Below are positions 43,299 through 53,033 of a stretch of 64,000 bases of DNA, piece after piece. Made by a program: the position numbers and the translations under genes. Position 1 is the first letter of the stretch, and every line of letters starts with the position of its first letter. The stretch spans positions 744,001 to 808,000 of the forward strand of contig CAVPJW010000002.1 of the NCBI GenBank assembly GCA_963705525.1, read 5' to 3'. This DNA comes from CAVPJW01 sp963705525. GTDB lineage: Bacteria > Acidobacteriota > Vicinamibacteria > Vicinamibacterales > CAVPJW01. Below the pieces are notes generated by a model. That model was not told the DNA's origin and ran no database searches. It saw nothing but the letters and a program-made list of their open reading frames with translations.

Positions 43299-45633
43299 AT
43301 GCTGCGCATCATAGATAGGTATCTGATTCGCGAAGTCTTGCCGCCGCTTTTTCTGGGGCTGCTCGTGTTCACGTTCGTGTTGGAACTCCCGCCAATCATC
43401 CAGCAGGGTGAACGGCTGATTGCCAAGGGCACGTCGTGGACGGTCGTCGTGCAGGTGCTCATCACGCTTGTACCACAGGCACTCGGCATCACGATCCCGA
43501 TGGCGTTGCTCATCGGGCTGCTGATTGCGTTCGGGAGGCTGTCCGGCGACCGGGAGGTCGTCGCACTCCAGGCGTGTGGGATCAGCCTCGATCGACTGCT
43601 CGTCCCCGTGGGCGTGCTGGCCCTCGTTGCGACCGGCGCCACGCTGTATACCATGATCGTGTTGGTTCCCGCCGCGAATCAAGCATTCCGCGAAATTGCC
43701 TTCAACATCGTGGGCACACGGGCGGAGACGGAGATCAAACCCCGCGTGTTTTTCGAAGATTTTCCAAATCTGGTCTTGTATGTGGAGGAGACCGACGGCA
43801 CTGGTTGGCGCGATGTGTTTGCCGCCGACACGTCGAAGGTTGAGGAGCCGGTCGTGTACGTCGCAGACCGGGGGCGGGTTCTGCTCGACCGCGTTCAACG
43901 CACGGTGCAGCTAATCCTCGAGGATGGGACGAGTCACAGAGTCAGCGTCAAGGAACCGCAGAAGTACGAGATGTCACGCTTCAAAACCCTGGTCCTGTCC
44001 GTCAATCCGGACACGGTGTTCCCGCGAGGCGGCCTCCTCAAGGGCGATCAGGAGATGACCATCACAGAGCTTCGGGTCCGGATGTTGGAACTGGAAAGGC
44101 AGGGCCAGCGAACACACAATCAGGTCATTGCGATCAATCAGAAATTCTCGATACCTGTAGCGTGTCTGGTGTTCGGCCTGATCGGTCTGTCACTCGGCGT
44201 GACCAACCGGCGCGACGGCAAGCTGGCGAGCTTCGTCCAGGGAACCCTGGTGCTCTTTGTGTACTACGTCATCATGTATATGGGCCGGGCGCTCGCGAAG
44301 GGAGCCTTGATCCCGGCATGGTCGGCGATGTGGCTCCCGAACATCATCCTCGGGGCCGTCGGTGTATTCTTCTTCCTTCGACGAGGACGATCGACCGAAG
44401 GCACGCTCCGCATCGAGATCCCGTTTCTTCGCCGGCGCCCGCAGGTCGAGTCAACACCGGGCGTCGCCGTGGCCGCCCGATCGACCGGTAATCGAGTGGT
44501 CGTCGTGGTCCGAGTTCCCCACCTGCCCCTTCCCCGCCCGAGCATCCTCGACTGGTACGTCGCCAAACAGTGCGGCAAGATTGTGGCGATCGCCGGCCTG
44601 GCGCTCCTGGGCCTCTTCTATATCTCCTCTTTCATCGATCTATCGGAGAAACTCTTCAAAGGCACGGCGACCGGCACGTCGATTCTGAAGTTCCTCTGGT
44701 TCGCCACGCCGCAATTTGTCTACTACATCATTCCGATGGCAGTGCTGATCGGCGGGCTAGTGACGATCGGAGCGCTGACCAAGAACAGCGAGCTCGTCGT
44801 GATGAAGGCCTGCGGCATCAGCCTCTATCGTGCGTCGGCGCCGCTCCTGATCCTTGCAGTCCTGTCGAGTGCGACCCTTTTCGGACTCGAGGAAAGGGTG
44901 CTGGCATACTCAAATCGCAGGGCCGAAGAGATCAATCGTATGATTCGCGGACGCCCCCTGACCGGCACGTTCGACGTCCTCAATCGAAAGTGGATCGTCA
45001 GCCGAAGCGGCAGTATCTATCACTACGTGTATTTCGATTCCGAGCGCCGAGAGTTGAACCAGCTGTCCGTCTACGAATTCAACCCCAAGGGCAGCGACCT
45101 TCGGCGACGCTCGTATTACCATCGGGCGGTGGCCGCATCGGACAACGAACCGAAATGGAAAGGGACTCACGGCTGGGCGTACCGATCTCGGAACCGCCCA
45201 GAAGCCCGTTCGCAGGTTCTCCTCGTTCGATCGCCGCGACATCGAGCTCGAGCCGCCGGATTATTTCGTGACGGAACAGCCCGACGCCGACCGGATGAAC
45301 TATGCGGAGCTCAGCCAGTACGTGACAGAACTTCAGGCGAGCGGTTATAACGTCGTGCCGTACGTTGTCGCGCTGCAGCGCAAGCTGGCGTTCCCGTGCG
45401 TCACGCTGATTATGATGTTGATCGCGGTTCCTTTTGCCGTGACGACCGGGCGTCGTGGAGCGATGTACGGCATTGGTGCAGGCATCGTTCTCGCGCTGGT
45501 CTACTGGGTCACGATCAGTCTCTTCGCTGCGATCGGGAGCGGCGGCCTGCTCCCGCCTGTGCTGGCGGCCTGGGCGCCCAATCTCGTGTTTGGCGCCGCA
45601 GCCGCGTATCTACTCCTGACCGTTCGAACCTGA
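43299..45633 (+). CDS. LptF-LptG fusion permease of the LPS exporter, interrupted by one frameshift
   Basis: Two YjgP/YjgQ permeases in one reading unit of about 778 codons. The N-half (MLRIIDRYLIREVLPPLFLGL, 1 to ~385) has the LptF-type helices and jellyroll. After a Val-rich linker, the C-half begins at PRPSILDWYVAKQCGKIV (~410) and continues as LptG (ISSFIDLSEKLFKG, VMKACGISLYRAS). Near 45177-45185 (codon ~627) the frame breaks. Removing one base reconnects to FVTEQPDADRMNYAELSQY and the last helices ending at 45633. As written, the first frame stops at 45350. Only three membrane helices are lost, so this is either a sequence error or a very recent mutation. LptB is encoded 20 kb away. Confidence 0.82.
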
Positions 45634-45694
45634 TCCGGTCTTTCGCGGGCGAGATTCCCCGTTGAACTGTGCCGCGGCGACCTGATGGTGAACG

Positions 45695-47380
45695 TCAGCG
45701 TTCGAAGCGCACGTGTGCGAGGTCGAACGTACCTTCGTCTCCCGGCCGGCTGTTGACCGTGTCTACGACAAAAAGCACTGTGTCGATGGTCTGGAGCGAC
45801 GGCGCCGGCACGCTCGCCTGACCCGCCGCGACCATCTCATCGAAGAAGATCGTGACCGTCCTCGGAGTGGAATCCAGATAGACCGAACGGTGCCATCGCT
45901 CCCCTCCCTGACTGCGGGCGCGAAGTTGCACGGAGAGCCGGCAGGGACGGCTGGCCACACCCTCGAATGTCAGGCGATCGAAGCGTTGAATGCGGCGATC
46001 CAGGGGCAAGGCGAGCGCCGCGTATGGCCCCCTGTCGCGGGAGCCAAGACGGTACTGCAGCCCCACGGAGCCTTCTGCGGTGAGGCGCGGTACCGCGGTC
46101 GAAGCGGCATCCCGCTCGACCTTCGCCGTGACGTCGGCGGCGACGACGAGCGCGCTCACCTTAGCTGGTGGACCGCCTCGAGCCTCCCGAGGCTCGTTCG
46201 ACGACGATACGACGTAGATTGGATTACTGACAATCCAGGGCACAGTCGTCAGGGACGGCGGGAGGCGGATCTCAACGCGATACACCGCGCGCTTCGGGGG
46301 CACAATTTCGTCCATCCGCGTCCCGGTGGTTCTGCTGAAGGCCTTCCCGTTTCGAAGCAGCACGATTGACGCGCCCGCTGGAAGGTCGGCGCTGACGCTC
46401 AAGTGGACTGGACCATCGATCAGGAGATCGTCGCCTTCAGACGCGCTGTTTGCGCCGCTCGTGCCCGTGAAGTCGAATGCCCCAGCATCCGCCAGCGCAT
46501 CGATGCTGGTGAACGCGTGCCCTTTTCGCAGCGCCTCCATCACAAGCGCGGCATCGTCCGATGCGCGACCCGTCAGCGGGCCGGCCGTCTGCAGGCGAAT
46601 CGAAAATGTCCGGAACGAGACCTCATAGGATGGCAGCTTGATGAATGCGGACGTGCGGTAAGGGTCCGGACCGAAAGCACTGCCGATGCGCGCATGAGCG
46701 TCTGTCCCTGCAAGAGCGACGACGTGTCGCCGCCGCGTAAGAGCGTCCCACCGCGCCAGCGGGACTTTCGGTCGATTCAGGAGCGACGCAAGGGCCTGTG
46801 GACCTCGGAAGGAGTACTGCCAGATTGCGCGCGCGATCGCCCCTCTCCCCTCGTCGCGCCACTCGCTGTCGGCGTTCAGCCATTCGACCGCATCGAAGGG
46901 CGCGGACCATTCGCGCCACCGCAACTCCGGCTTTGGCGATCCCGGATGCGCCACCACGCCGAATCCCCCGAGCCGCCCCACGTCTTCGACAACGTCTCCC
47001 GGTTCTCCCGCGAGCGGATAGGGCGCGACCGGAATGCCGAGGGCAATGTAGTGACCTCCGGTCGTGCTGATCTCGACGCCGTCGAGGCAGAGGACTCCGT
47101 GCCGGTACAGGGGCGGATCAGCCGCCCGGGTTCCATCACCGTGATCTGTGAAGACGACGAACTGAAGACCCGCGCGCGCGGCCGCGGCGGCGATTCCGTC
47201 CGGGTCGCCCGTTCCATCGGAACGCGTCGTGTGAACGTGGAAGGCGCCCCGAAGCGGCGGGTTCGAAGCCTGGTGTCCGCCGATTACCAGGGGAGCGGGC
47301 CCAGGCGGAAGGCTCCGCCAGATCACCGCGGCTCCAATCAGAACGGCAATGGCGAGCCCGAGGAGCTTCCGGAGGGTCAT
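45695..47380 (-). CDS. Membrane-anchored PHP-domain metallohydrolase (CehA/McbA type)
   Basis: 561 residues with an N-terminal membrane anchor (about 5-22) and a PHP domain starting FHVHTTRSDGTGDPDG: H48 and H50, then D79-H80 in VFTDHGD, and VVAHPGSPKPE further on provide metal ligands. The ~200-residue C-terminal part is beta-rich and resembles a carbohydrate- or sheet-type appended domain. PHP proteins of this type are predicted phosphoesterases or hydrolases; the substrate is unknown. Confidence 0.8.
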   Translation of the reverse strand: MTLRKLLGLAIAVLIGAAVIWRSLPPGPAPLVIGGHQASNPPLRGAFHVHTTRSDGTGDPDGIAAAAARAGLQFVVFTDHGDGTRAADPPLYRHGVLCLDGVEISTTGGHYIALGIPVAPYPLAGEPGDVVEDVGRLGGFGVVAHPGSPKPELRWREWSAPFDAVEWLNADSEWRDEGRGAIARAIWQYSFRGPQALASLLNRPKVPLARWDALTRRRHVVALAGTDAHARIGSAFGPDPYRTSAFIKLPSYEVSFRTFSIRLQTAGPLTGRASDDAALVMEALRKGHAFTSIDALADAGAFDFTGTSGANSASEGDDLLIDGPVHLSVSADLPAGASIVLLRNGKAFSRTTGTRMDEIVPPKRAVYRVEIRLPPSLTTVPWIVSNPIYVVSSSNEPREARGGPPAKVSALVVAADVTAKVERDAASTAVPRLTAEGSVGLQYRLGSRDRGPYAALALPLDRRIQRFDRLTFEGVASRPCRLSVQLRARSQGGERWHRSVYLDSTPRTVTIFFDEMVAAGQASVPAPSLQTIDTVLFVVDTVNSRPGDEGTFDLAHVRFER

Positions 47381-47450
47381 CGTTCGACGGTCATCAATCC
47401 GGCCCCCCGCGCCGATCGGATTGCCGTCGCAATCGCTCGCGGACCGTCAG

Positions 47451-48602
47451 CTACAGACCGGCCGCCGCGCGCAGGGCCTTGGCCTTGTCGGTTCGCTCCC
47501 AAGTGAACTCAGGCTCGGTCCGCCCGAAGTGCCCGAATGCGGCGGTTTTCTTGTAAATGGGACGCCGCAGGTCGAGTTCTTCGATGATACCCCGCGGCGT
47601 CAGCTTGAAATGGGCCCGAATGAGATCATCGATGGTTGCTTCAGCGATCCGGGCGGTGCCCTGCGTATCAACCATCACCGACACGGGATCCGCCACGCCG
47701 ATGGCGTACGCAAGCTGGACGAGGCATCGATCCGCCAGACCCGCGGCGACGACATTCTTGGCGACATATCGCGCCATGTAGCAGGCGGAGCGATCGACCT
47801 TGGTGGGATCCTTTCCCGAAAACGCGCCACCTCCGTGTGGTGCCGCACCACCGTAGGTGTCCACGATGATCTTGCGGCCCGTCACACCCGCATCGCCATG
47901 CGGCCCTCCGACGACGAACCGTCCCGTCGGATTGATGTGAATTTTCGTATTCTTGTCCATCATCTCCGCTGGAATGACACGCTCCACGATGTTTTCGACG
48001 AGATCCTGACGCATCGCTTCCTGGCTGACGAGAGCGCTGTGTTGTGAGGACATCACGACCGTGTCTACCCGCACCGGCTTCTGCCCGTCGTACTCGATGG
48101 TCACCTGCGACTTCCCGTCAGGTCTCAGGTAGTCCAGGACGCCATCACGGCGGGCACAGGAAAGGCCCCGGCACAGCTTGTGAGCGAGCATGATGGGCAG
48201 CGGCATCAGCTCGTCGGTCTCCGTGCAGGCGTAGCCGAACATCAGACCCTGGTCCCCTGCTCCGCCGTGATCCACACCCATGGCGATATCGCCGGATTGC
48301 TCGTGAATCGATGAAAGGACGGCGCAGGTCTCAAAGTCGAAGCCGTATTTGGCGCGCGTATAGCCCACGTCCTTGATGGTCTCGCGGACGATCTTCTGAA
48401 AATCGACGTAACAGTTCGTGGTGATCTCACCAGCAACAATCGCGAGGCCTGTCGTCACGAGCGTCTCGCACGCGACGCGGCCCTTGGGATCCTGGGTCAA
48501 GATGGCGTCGAGAATCGAGTCCGAGATCTGATCGGCGATCTTGTCTGGATGACCCTCGGTGACCGATTCGGAGGTGAAGAGATGACGCCCGCTGCGACTC
48601 AT
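47451..48602 (-). CDS. metK: S-adenosylmethionine synthetase
   Basis: Makes AdoMet from methionine and ATP. 383 residues, canonical length. Signatures: FTSESVTEGHPDK (ATP/Met site), GAGDQGLMFGYA, GGGAFSGKDPTKVDRSA and DTYGGAAPHGG. Ribosome-binding AAGGAG lies upstream of the ATG at 48602. No SAM riboswitch was recognised in the 115-base leader. Confidence 0.97.
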   Translation of the reverse strand: MSRSGRHLFTSESVTEGHPDKIADQISDSILDAILTQDPKGRVACETLVTTGLAIVAGEITTNCYVDFQKIVRETIKDVGYTRAKYGFDFETCAVLSSIHEQSGDIAMGVDHGGAGDQGLMFGYACTETDELMPLPIMLAHKLCRGLSCARRDGVLDYLRPDGKSQVTIEYDGQKPVRVDTVVMSSQHSALVSQEAMRQDLVENIVERVIPAEMMDKNTKIHINPTGRFVVGGPHGDAGVTGRKIIVDTYGGAAPHGGGAFSGKDPTKVDRSACYMARYVAKNVVAAGLADRCLVQLAYAIGVADPVSVMVDTQGTARIAEATIDDLIRAHFKLTPRGIIEELDLRRPIYKKTAAFGHFGRTEPEFTWERTDKAKALRAAAGL

Positions 48603-48667
48603 GCAAGAAGCTCCTTACTGAAAGACCCGCGCCACTCCAGCGTTTCGAACGAGTGCGGGATCCGCCA

Positions 48668-48696
48668 ACTATAACAGAGCCACGACGGACGAGCAA
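48668..48696 (-). promoter_or_regulatory. Probable promoter for metK
   Basis: Minus-strand TTGCTC (48691-48696), a 17-base spacer, TATAGT (48668-48673): good -10, weak -35. It sits just downstream of the xerD stop on the same strand, giving a ~60-base leader. Confidence 0.4.
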
Positions 48697-48717
48697 CGAC
48701 CCACGATGACCGGCGCG

Positions 48718-49614
48718 CTACGGTCGAGGGTGGAAGCGATCGTAGACATCTCGTATACGGGCTTCGAGGACGTGCGTGTAGATCTGCGTTGTGGACAAAT
48801 CAGCATGCCCGAGCATGGCCTGAATGGTCCGGAGATCCGCGCCGCGCTCGAGGAGGTGTGTGGCAAATGAATGTCGCACGACGTGCGGGCTGAGCGGGCA
48901 GGACAATCCGGCCAAGCGGCCGTACCCTTTCAGGACCTTCCAGAACCCAACACGGGACAACGCCTTTCCGTCCCGGGCATTGAGAAAGAGTCGCGGCGAA
49001 GCCCGGCGACCACGCTCGAGAAGCGGGCGCCCGTCGCGGACGTACCGGCTGATCCAGCTCGCGGCCTCGTCGCCGATGGGAATGAGGCGCTGCTTCTGTC
49101 CCTTGCCGGTACAGGTGAGGTAGTGCGACGCGAGATTGAGGTCGGCGGCTCGGACACCGACCAGCTCGGATACCCGCATGCCGGTGGCGTAGAGCAGTTC
49201 GATCAGGGCGCGATCGCGGAGCCCCCTTGGCGTCGAGACATCGGGTTGCTCAATCAACCGATCGACCTCCTCGATCGAAAGAAAACGCGGCAGCGCGGGC
49301 CACGAGCGCGGACCACGAAGGTCGGAGGCCGGGTTGTCGGTCAGGTGGCCCGTCAACGCCAGGAAACGGTAGAATCCTCGCACGCTTGCCACGGCGCGCG
49401 AAACCGACCGCGGCGACAACCCGCGATTCATTAGTGTGCGAACGAGCCGATCGAGATCATCGGGCGTAAGTGCGGCTACCGGACGGCCCTGGTCGGTCGC
49501 AAACGAATCGAGTTCGGCAAGGTCGCGCGCGTAACTCGTCAACGTGTGATCGGACAGGCGTCGCTCAACGCGGAGATGATCAAGATAGCGCTCGATGAGC
49601 TCCACAGCCCGCAT
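48718..49614 (-). CDS. xerD: Site-specific tyrosine recombinase XerD
   Basis: 298 residues. The N-terminal SAM-like DNA-binding domain is followed by the catalytic domain with R147 (ATGMRVSEL), K171, H244, R247 (SPHVVRHSFATHLLE), H270 (MLGHADLSTTQIYTHV) and Y279. XerD with XerC resolves chromosome dimers at dif. No XerC is in the window, although a candidate dif is. Assignment XerD over XerC is by overall pattern and is moderately sure. Confidence 0.88.
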   Translation of the reverse strand: MRAVELIERYLDHLRVERRLSDHTLTSYARDLAELDSFATDQGRPVAALTPDDLDRLVRTLMNRGLSPRSVSRAVASVRGFYRFLALTGHLTDNPASDLRGPRSWPALPRFLSIEEVDRLIEQPDVSTPRGLRDRALIELLYATGMRVSELVGVRAADLNLASHYLTCTGKGQKQRLIPIGDEAASWISRYVRDGRPLLERGRRASPRLFLNARDGKALSRVGFWKVLKGYGRLAGLSCPLSPHVVRHSFATHLLERGADLRTIQAMLGHADLSTTQIYTHVLEARIRDVYDRFHPRP

Positions 49615-49636
49615 CGTACGACAAATCGGCCGAGGT

Positions 49637-49665
49637 TTGACAGACTGGTGAGCGAGGAGTAGTAT
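49637..49665 (+). promoter_or_regulatory. Sigma-70-type promoter for murQ
   Basis: TTGACA (49637-49642), a 17-base spacer, TAGTAT (49660-49665), about 27 bases before the murQ ATG. It lies just upstream of the divergent xerD start. Confidence 0.6.
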
Positions 49666-49691
49666 CCGCCGCTGCTCGCTCCGAATCCGCC

Positions 49692-50660
49692 ATGACAGTG
49701 TCGAAGTGGCAGGGTCTCCCGACTGAGGCCATCAATCCCGCCAGCCTGGCCATCGACAAAGCTCCTGTCAGCGAGATCATCGATCTCATGCTCGGCGAGG
49801 ACCGCAAGATGATCGCGGCGGTCCAGCGTGAGAAGGAGCGCATCGGCCTCGGCGTCGACATCATCACACAGGCCCTTCGCATTGGTGGCCGCGTGATCTT
49901 CGTCGGCGCTGGAACGAGCGGCCGATTGGGGGTGGTCGAGTCCGCCGAGATGCCCCCGACCTTTGGCACCGATCCGGAACTCGTGCAGGCCATCATTGCG
50001 GGCGGTCAGGCGGCCGTCCTCCGCGCGCAGGAGGGCGTCGAGGACAACTACGAGGAGGGGGCCCGCGCGATCAATCGGCTGCGGCCGTCTCGTCGTGATG
50101 TCGTGATCGGCGTGTCCGCGAGCGGGATCACGCAGTTCGTCCGCGGCGCGCTGACGCGGGCGCGCAAGGCCGGCGCCAAGATCATCTTCGTCACCTGCGA
50201 CCCACGCACGGAGCTTCAAACGTTCGTGGACCTGACCATCGCACCAGCCGTTGGACCGGAGGTCATCGCCGGGTCGACGCGGCTCAAGGCGGGGACGGCG
50301 ACGAAGATCGTCCTCAACATTCTGACCACGGCATCGATGGTGCGGATCGGCAAGACGTACGGCAACCTGATGGTGGACGTGCGAACGGGATCCGAGAAAC
50401 TGCGCGACCGCGCGAGGCGGATCGTCGGCATCGCGACCGGGCTCGACTATGACGAGGCCGACAAGCTCCTTCGACGGGCCCAGTGGAACGTCAAAGCAGC
50501 CATCGTCATGCAGAAGAGCGGCCTTCCGCTGACCAAGGCGCTCTCACGCCTTCGAAAAGCTCACGACTCTGTGCGTGACGCTACCGGCGAAGACATCGAG
50601 CCCCGCCTGAAGGCGCTCTTGCGGGCCGACACCACCGCTGAGGTGCGACAACCCCGCTAG
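49692..50660 (+). CDS. murQ: N-acetylmuramic acid 6-phosphate etherase
   Basis: Removes lactate from MurNAc-6-phosphate to give GlcNAc-6-phosphate, in peptidoglycan recycling. 322 residues, a SIS-domain fold with GAGTSGRLGVVESAEMPPTFG and the DIITQALRIGG lead-in, KLGTNDAV-like features absent, and conserved Glu/Asp in the active-site loop (VGVSASGITQFVRGAL). The stop overlaps the kinase stop in CTAG on the opposite strand. First gene of a muropeptide-salvage group. Confidence 0.94.
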   Translation: MTVSKWQGLPTEAINPASLAIDKAPVSEIIDLMLGEDRKMIAAVQREKERIGLGVDIITQALRIGGRVIFVGAGTSGRLGVVESAEMPPTFGTDPELVQAIIAGGQAAVLRAQEGVEDNYEEGARAINRLRPSRRDVVIGVSASGITQFVRGALTRARKAGAKIIFVTCDPRTELQTFVDLTIAPAVGPEVIAGSTRLKAGTATKIVLNILTTASMVRIGKTYGNLMVDVRTGSEKLRDRARRIVGIATGLDYDEADKLLRRAQWNVKAAIVMQKSGLPLTKALSRLRKAHDSVRDATGEDIEPRLKALLRADTTAEVRQPR

Positions 50661-51589
50661 AGATAGACCGGCACACGGGCCCCGCCTCGCGCTTCGGCGA
50701 GAGCCAGGTGGATCGCACCAGCCGCAGGTTCAATCTGCAGCAGCTGGGGCCGGGCGCCCGCTAGAACTGCACCGATCCGCCGAGTCACCTCACCGACGAG
50801 TGAACCCGAGGTGCGCATGACTCCACCGGCCAGCACGAGCGGAAATTCTCTATGGTCGAGTTCCAGCCGGCGCGCGACGGCGTGCGCCGCAGCGACCAGC
50901 TCGCCCGCTGCTTTGTCCAAAATCTCTCTGGCGACCTCGTCGCCCTCGTCGACGGCGGGCTGGATGTATGCCGCGAGGGCGGCGATCGCCGACGGCGCCA
51001 GCGGCTTGTGATAGACCTCGTAAATCAAATCCGGCGCGCGCGCGACCCGAAAATGCGCCAGGACGTGTTCGGTGAGGCGTGTTGAACGATCGCGGTCGTC
51101 AGCCTGCCGCACGACGGCCCGGAGCGCAAGTAGGCCCATCCAGTACCCGCTGCCCTCGTCGGCCAGCACATGGCCCCACCCGCCGGATCGCGCCGCATGG
51201 TTCTGCTCATTTCGCCCGTAGGCAATTGATCCGGTTCCTGACACGATCACGATCCCCGGCGCGTCCTGCACGCCCGCGACCAGCGCGATCAGCGCATCAT
51301 TGACGACGAGAACGCGGGCGTGCCCTCCGATGCGTTCCATGATGCTTCTGACGGCCCTGGCGTCCTCGTCGCGATCGACTCCCGCAACGCCGAGACAAAT
51401 GGCTGTCGGCGCGGACCGGCCGCCGATCGCCTCATGCATCACTTCACGCAAGACCTTCTGAACGCCTCCCTCGCCGGCAGACTGCAGATTGGCGCCCGAT
51501 CCGCGGGCTTCCGCCAGGACGCGGCCGCGGTCGTCAGCGAGCAAGCAGATGGTTCGGGTGCCTCCGGCATCGATCCCAAGAACGGTCAT
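50657..51589 (-). CDS. BadF/BcrA-family amino-sugar kinase (MurNAc/GlcNAc kinase type)
   Basis: 310 residues of the ASKHA kinase fold: DAGGTRTICLLADD phosphate-1 loop at the N-terminus, CLGVAGVDRD, and IVSGTGSIAYGRN (phosphate 2) near residue 120. In Bacteroidetes and others, such kinases (MurK) phosphorylate MurNAc or GlcNAc at C6, providing the MurQ substrate. The pairing with murQ argues for that role, but GlcNAc or glucosamine kinase activity is equally possible. Convergent with murQ. Confidence 0.82.
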   Translation of the reverse strand: MTVLGIDAGGTRTICLLADDRGRVLAEARGSGANLQSAGEGGVQKVLREVMHEAIGGRSAPTAICLGVAGVDRDEDARAVRSIMERIGGHARVLVVNDALIALVAGVQDAPGIVIVSGTGSIAYGRNEQNHAARSGGWGHVLADEGSGYWMGLLALRAVVRQADDRDRSTRLTEHVLAHFRVARAPDLIYEVYHKPLAPSAIAALAAYIQPAVDEGDEVAREILDKAAGELVAAAHAVARRLELDHREFPLVLAGGVMRTSGSLVGEVTRRIGAVLAGARPQLLQIEPAAGAIHLALAEARGGARVPVYL

Positions 51590-51621
51590 CGTGTGTGAGA
51601 AGCGCGCCTCCGTGAGCCGCG

Positions 51622-51651
51622 AGAATAGAACTCGCGCTTCATGACTGTCAA
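51622..51651 (-). promoter_or_regulatory. Promoter for the amino-sugar kinase gene
   Basis: Minus-strand TTGACA (51646-51651), an 18-base spacer, TATTCT (51622-51627), about 33 bases before the ATG. It lies back to back with the GHL10 promoter. Confidence 0.5.
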
Positions 51652-51659
51652 ACGGCGCG

Positions 51660-51689
51660 TTGACAGATCGAAAATGTACCTGCTACATT
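51660..51689 (+). promoter_or_regulatory. Promoter for the GHL10 gene
   Basis: TTGACA (51660-51665), an 18-base spacer, TACATT (51684-51689). The ATG at 51700 is only ten bases beyond the -10, so the mRNA would be leaderless or nearly so; no Shine-Dalgarno is present. Confidence 0.55.
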
Positions 51690-51699
51690 CACTTGCTTC

Positions 51700-52963
51700 A
51701 TGTCAGCTCGAAACTGCTCGGCGAGAGAGCGGAACGCTCGACGCTCTCTCTCGTCCGTCATCGTTCTTTGTCTGATCGCCCTCGCTGTCTGGAGCGTGCG
51801 GGCATCAGACGATCCCGCTATTCATCGCGAAGTGCGCGCTCTCTGGGTGCAGCGCACCAGTCTGACAAGCCCGCAAGCGATCGATGCGATGGTGCGGTTG
51901 GCGCGTGCCAGCGGTTTCAACACCCTCATCGTACAGGTGAGGGGGCGAGGCGACGCGTACTACCAGACCGGCTTCGAGCCGCGCGCGTCGCTCTTGGCGG
52001 GTCAGCCGTCGACATTCGATCCATTGGACCGAACGCTGGCGCTCGCGCACAAGGCGGGGCTGGCCGTTCACGCGTGGGTCAACGTCAATCTGATTTCGAG
52101 CGCGGCGGAGCTGCCGGCGGACCGCAGCCATCTTGTCTACCGTCATCCGGAGTGGCTGATGGTGCCGCGCGCGTTAGCGGACGGACTCGCGGAAATGTCG
52201 CCTGCCAGCCCTGAGTATGTTGGACGGCTGGCGCGCTGGTCTCGTGCCGACAGCAGTCAGATCGAAGGGCTGTACATGTCGCCAATTTCGACGGCGGCCG
52301 CCGATCATGTGGCGGCGGTTGTCGGCGACCTCGCGGCACGTTATCCCGTGGATGGAATTCACCTCGATTACGTCAGATATCCGAACGAGGATTTCGACTA
52401 CAGCGCCGCGGCAATGGCCGCCTTTCGTGCGGAGATGTTGCGTCGCCTCAGCGGAGCGGATCGCTTGCGCCTCGACGAGGAACTGAAGCTCCAGCCAACG
52501 GCATACGCTGATCGGTTTGTCGCCGAGTGGCGCGAGTTTCGCCAGTCGCGCCTGAATGCGCTCGTCATGAAACTGCGGACGGCGTTGAAGGCGCGCCGAC
52601 CCGATGCCGTGCTGAGCGCCGCCTGTACTTCCCTCTGCTGACGATGCCTACAGGGAGCGTCTGCAGGACTGGCAACTGTGGCTCGACAACGGTCTGATCG
52701 ATATTCTGTGTCCCATGGCGTACACGCAGGATGCGGGCGTATTCAAGACACAAGTGAAGGCCGCGCGTCAGGTGGCGGGGTTCCATCCGCTCTGGGTTGG
52801 CATTGGCGCTTTTCGTTTGTCTCCGTCGCAGACCGTGGACAACATCGTGGCGGCGAGAGGGCTCGGGGCGAGCGGCATCATCCTCTTCTCCTACGACAAT
52901 CTCGTGAGCCTTTCGCGAGGCTCTGAGTATCTGTCGGAAGTCGGCCGAGCCGCCTTCCAGTAG
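51700..52963 (+). CDS. YngK-like glycosyl hydrolase (GHL10/DUF187), interrupted by one frameshift
   Basis: An exported (signal peptide residues ~18-37) GHL10 hydrolase of about 420 codons. First part: EVRALWVQRTSLTSPQAIDAMV, HAWVNVN and the catalytic-type GIHLDYVRYPNEDFDY. The frame breaks near 52621-52632 (codon ~309) and stops at 52641. Removing one base joins it to DDAYRERLQDWQLWLDNGL, LCPMAYTQD and the conserved C-terminus (SGIILFSYDNL), ending 52963. Family members may be muropeptide- or glycan-degrading. Its place in the murQ group suggests a cell-wall substrate (inference). Confidence 0.8.
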
Positions 52964-53033
52964 CAGAATCTGTGACCCCGCCGCCGGCTCGCGATCGGGC
53001 GTTCAGCGGCCGCCCCACTCACAACCGCGCCTC

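Noticed and set aside
45268..45633. Separate small membrane protein after lptFG
   Set aside because: It is the C-terminal end of the LptG half, separated only by the frameshift near 45180.
48603..48717. Possible SAM riboswitch before metK
   Set aside because: The leader is only about 60 bases beyond the predicted start site and shows no SAM-I/II/III/IV core.
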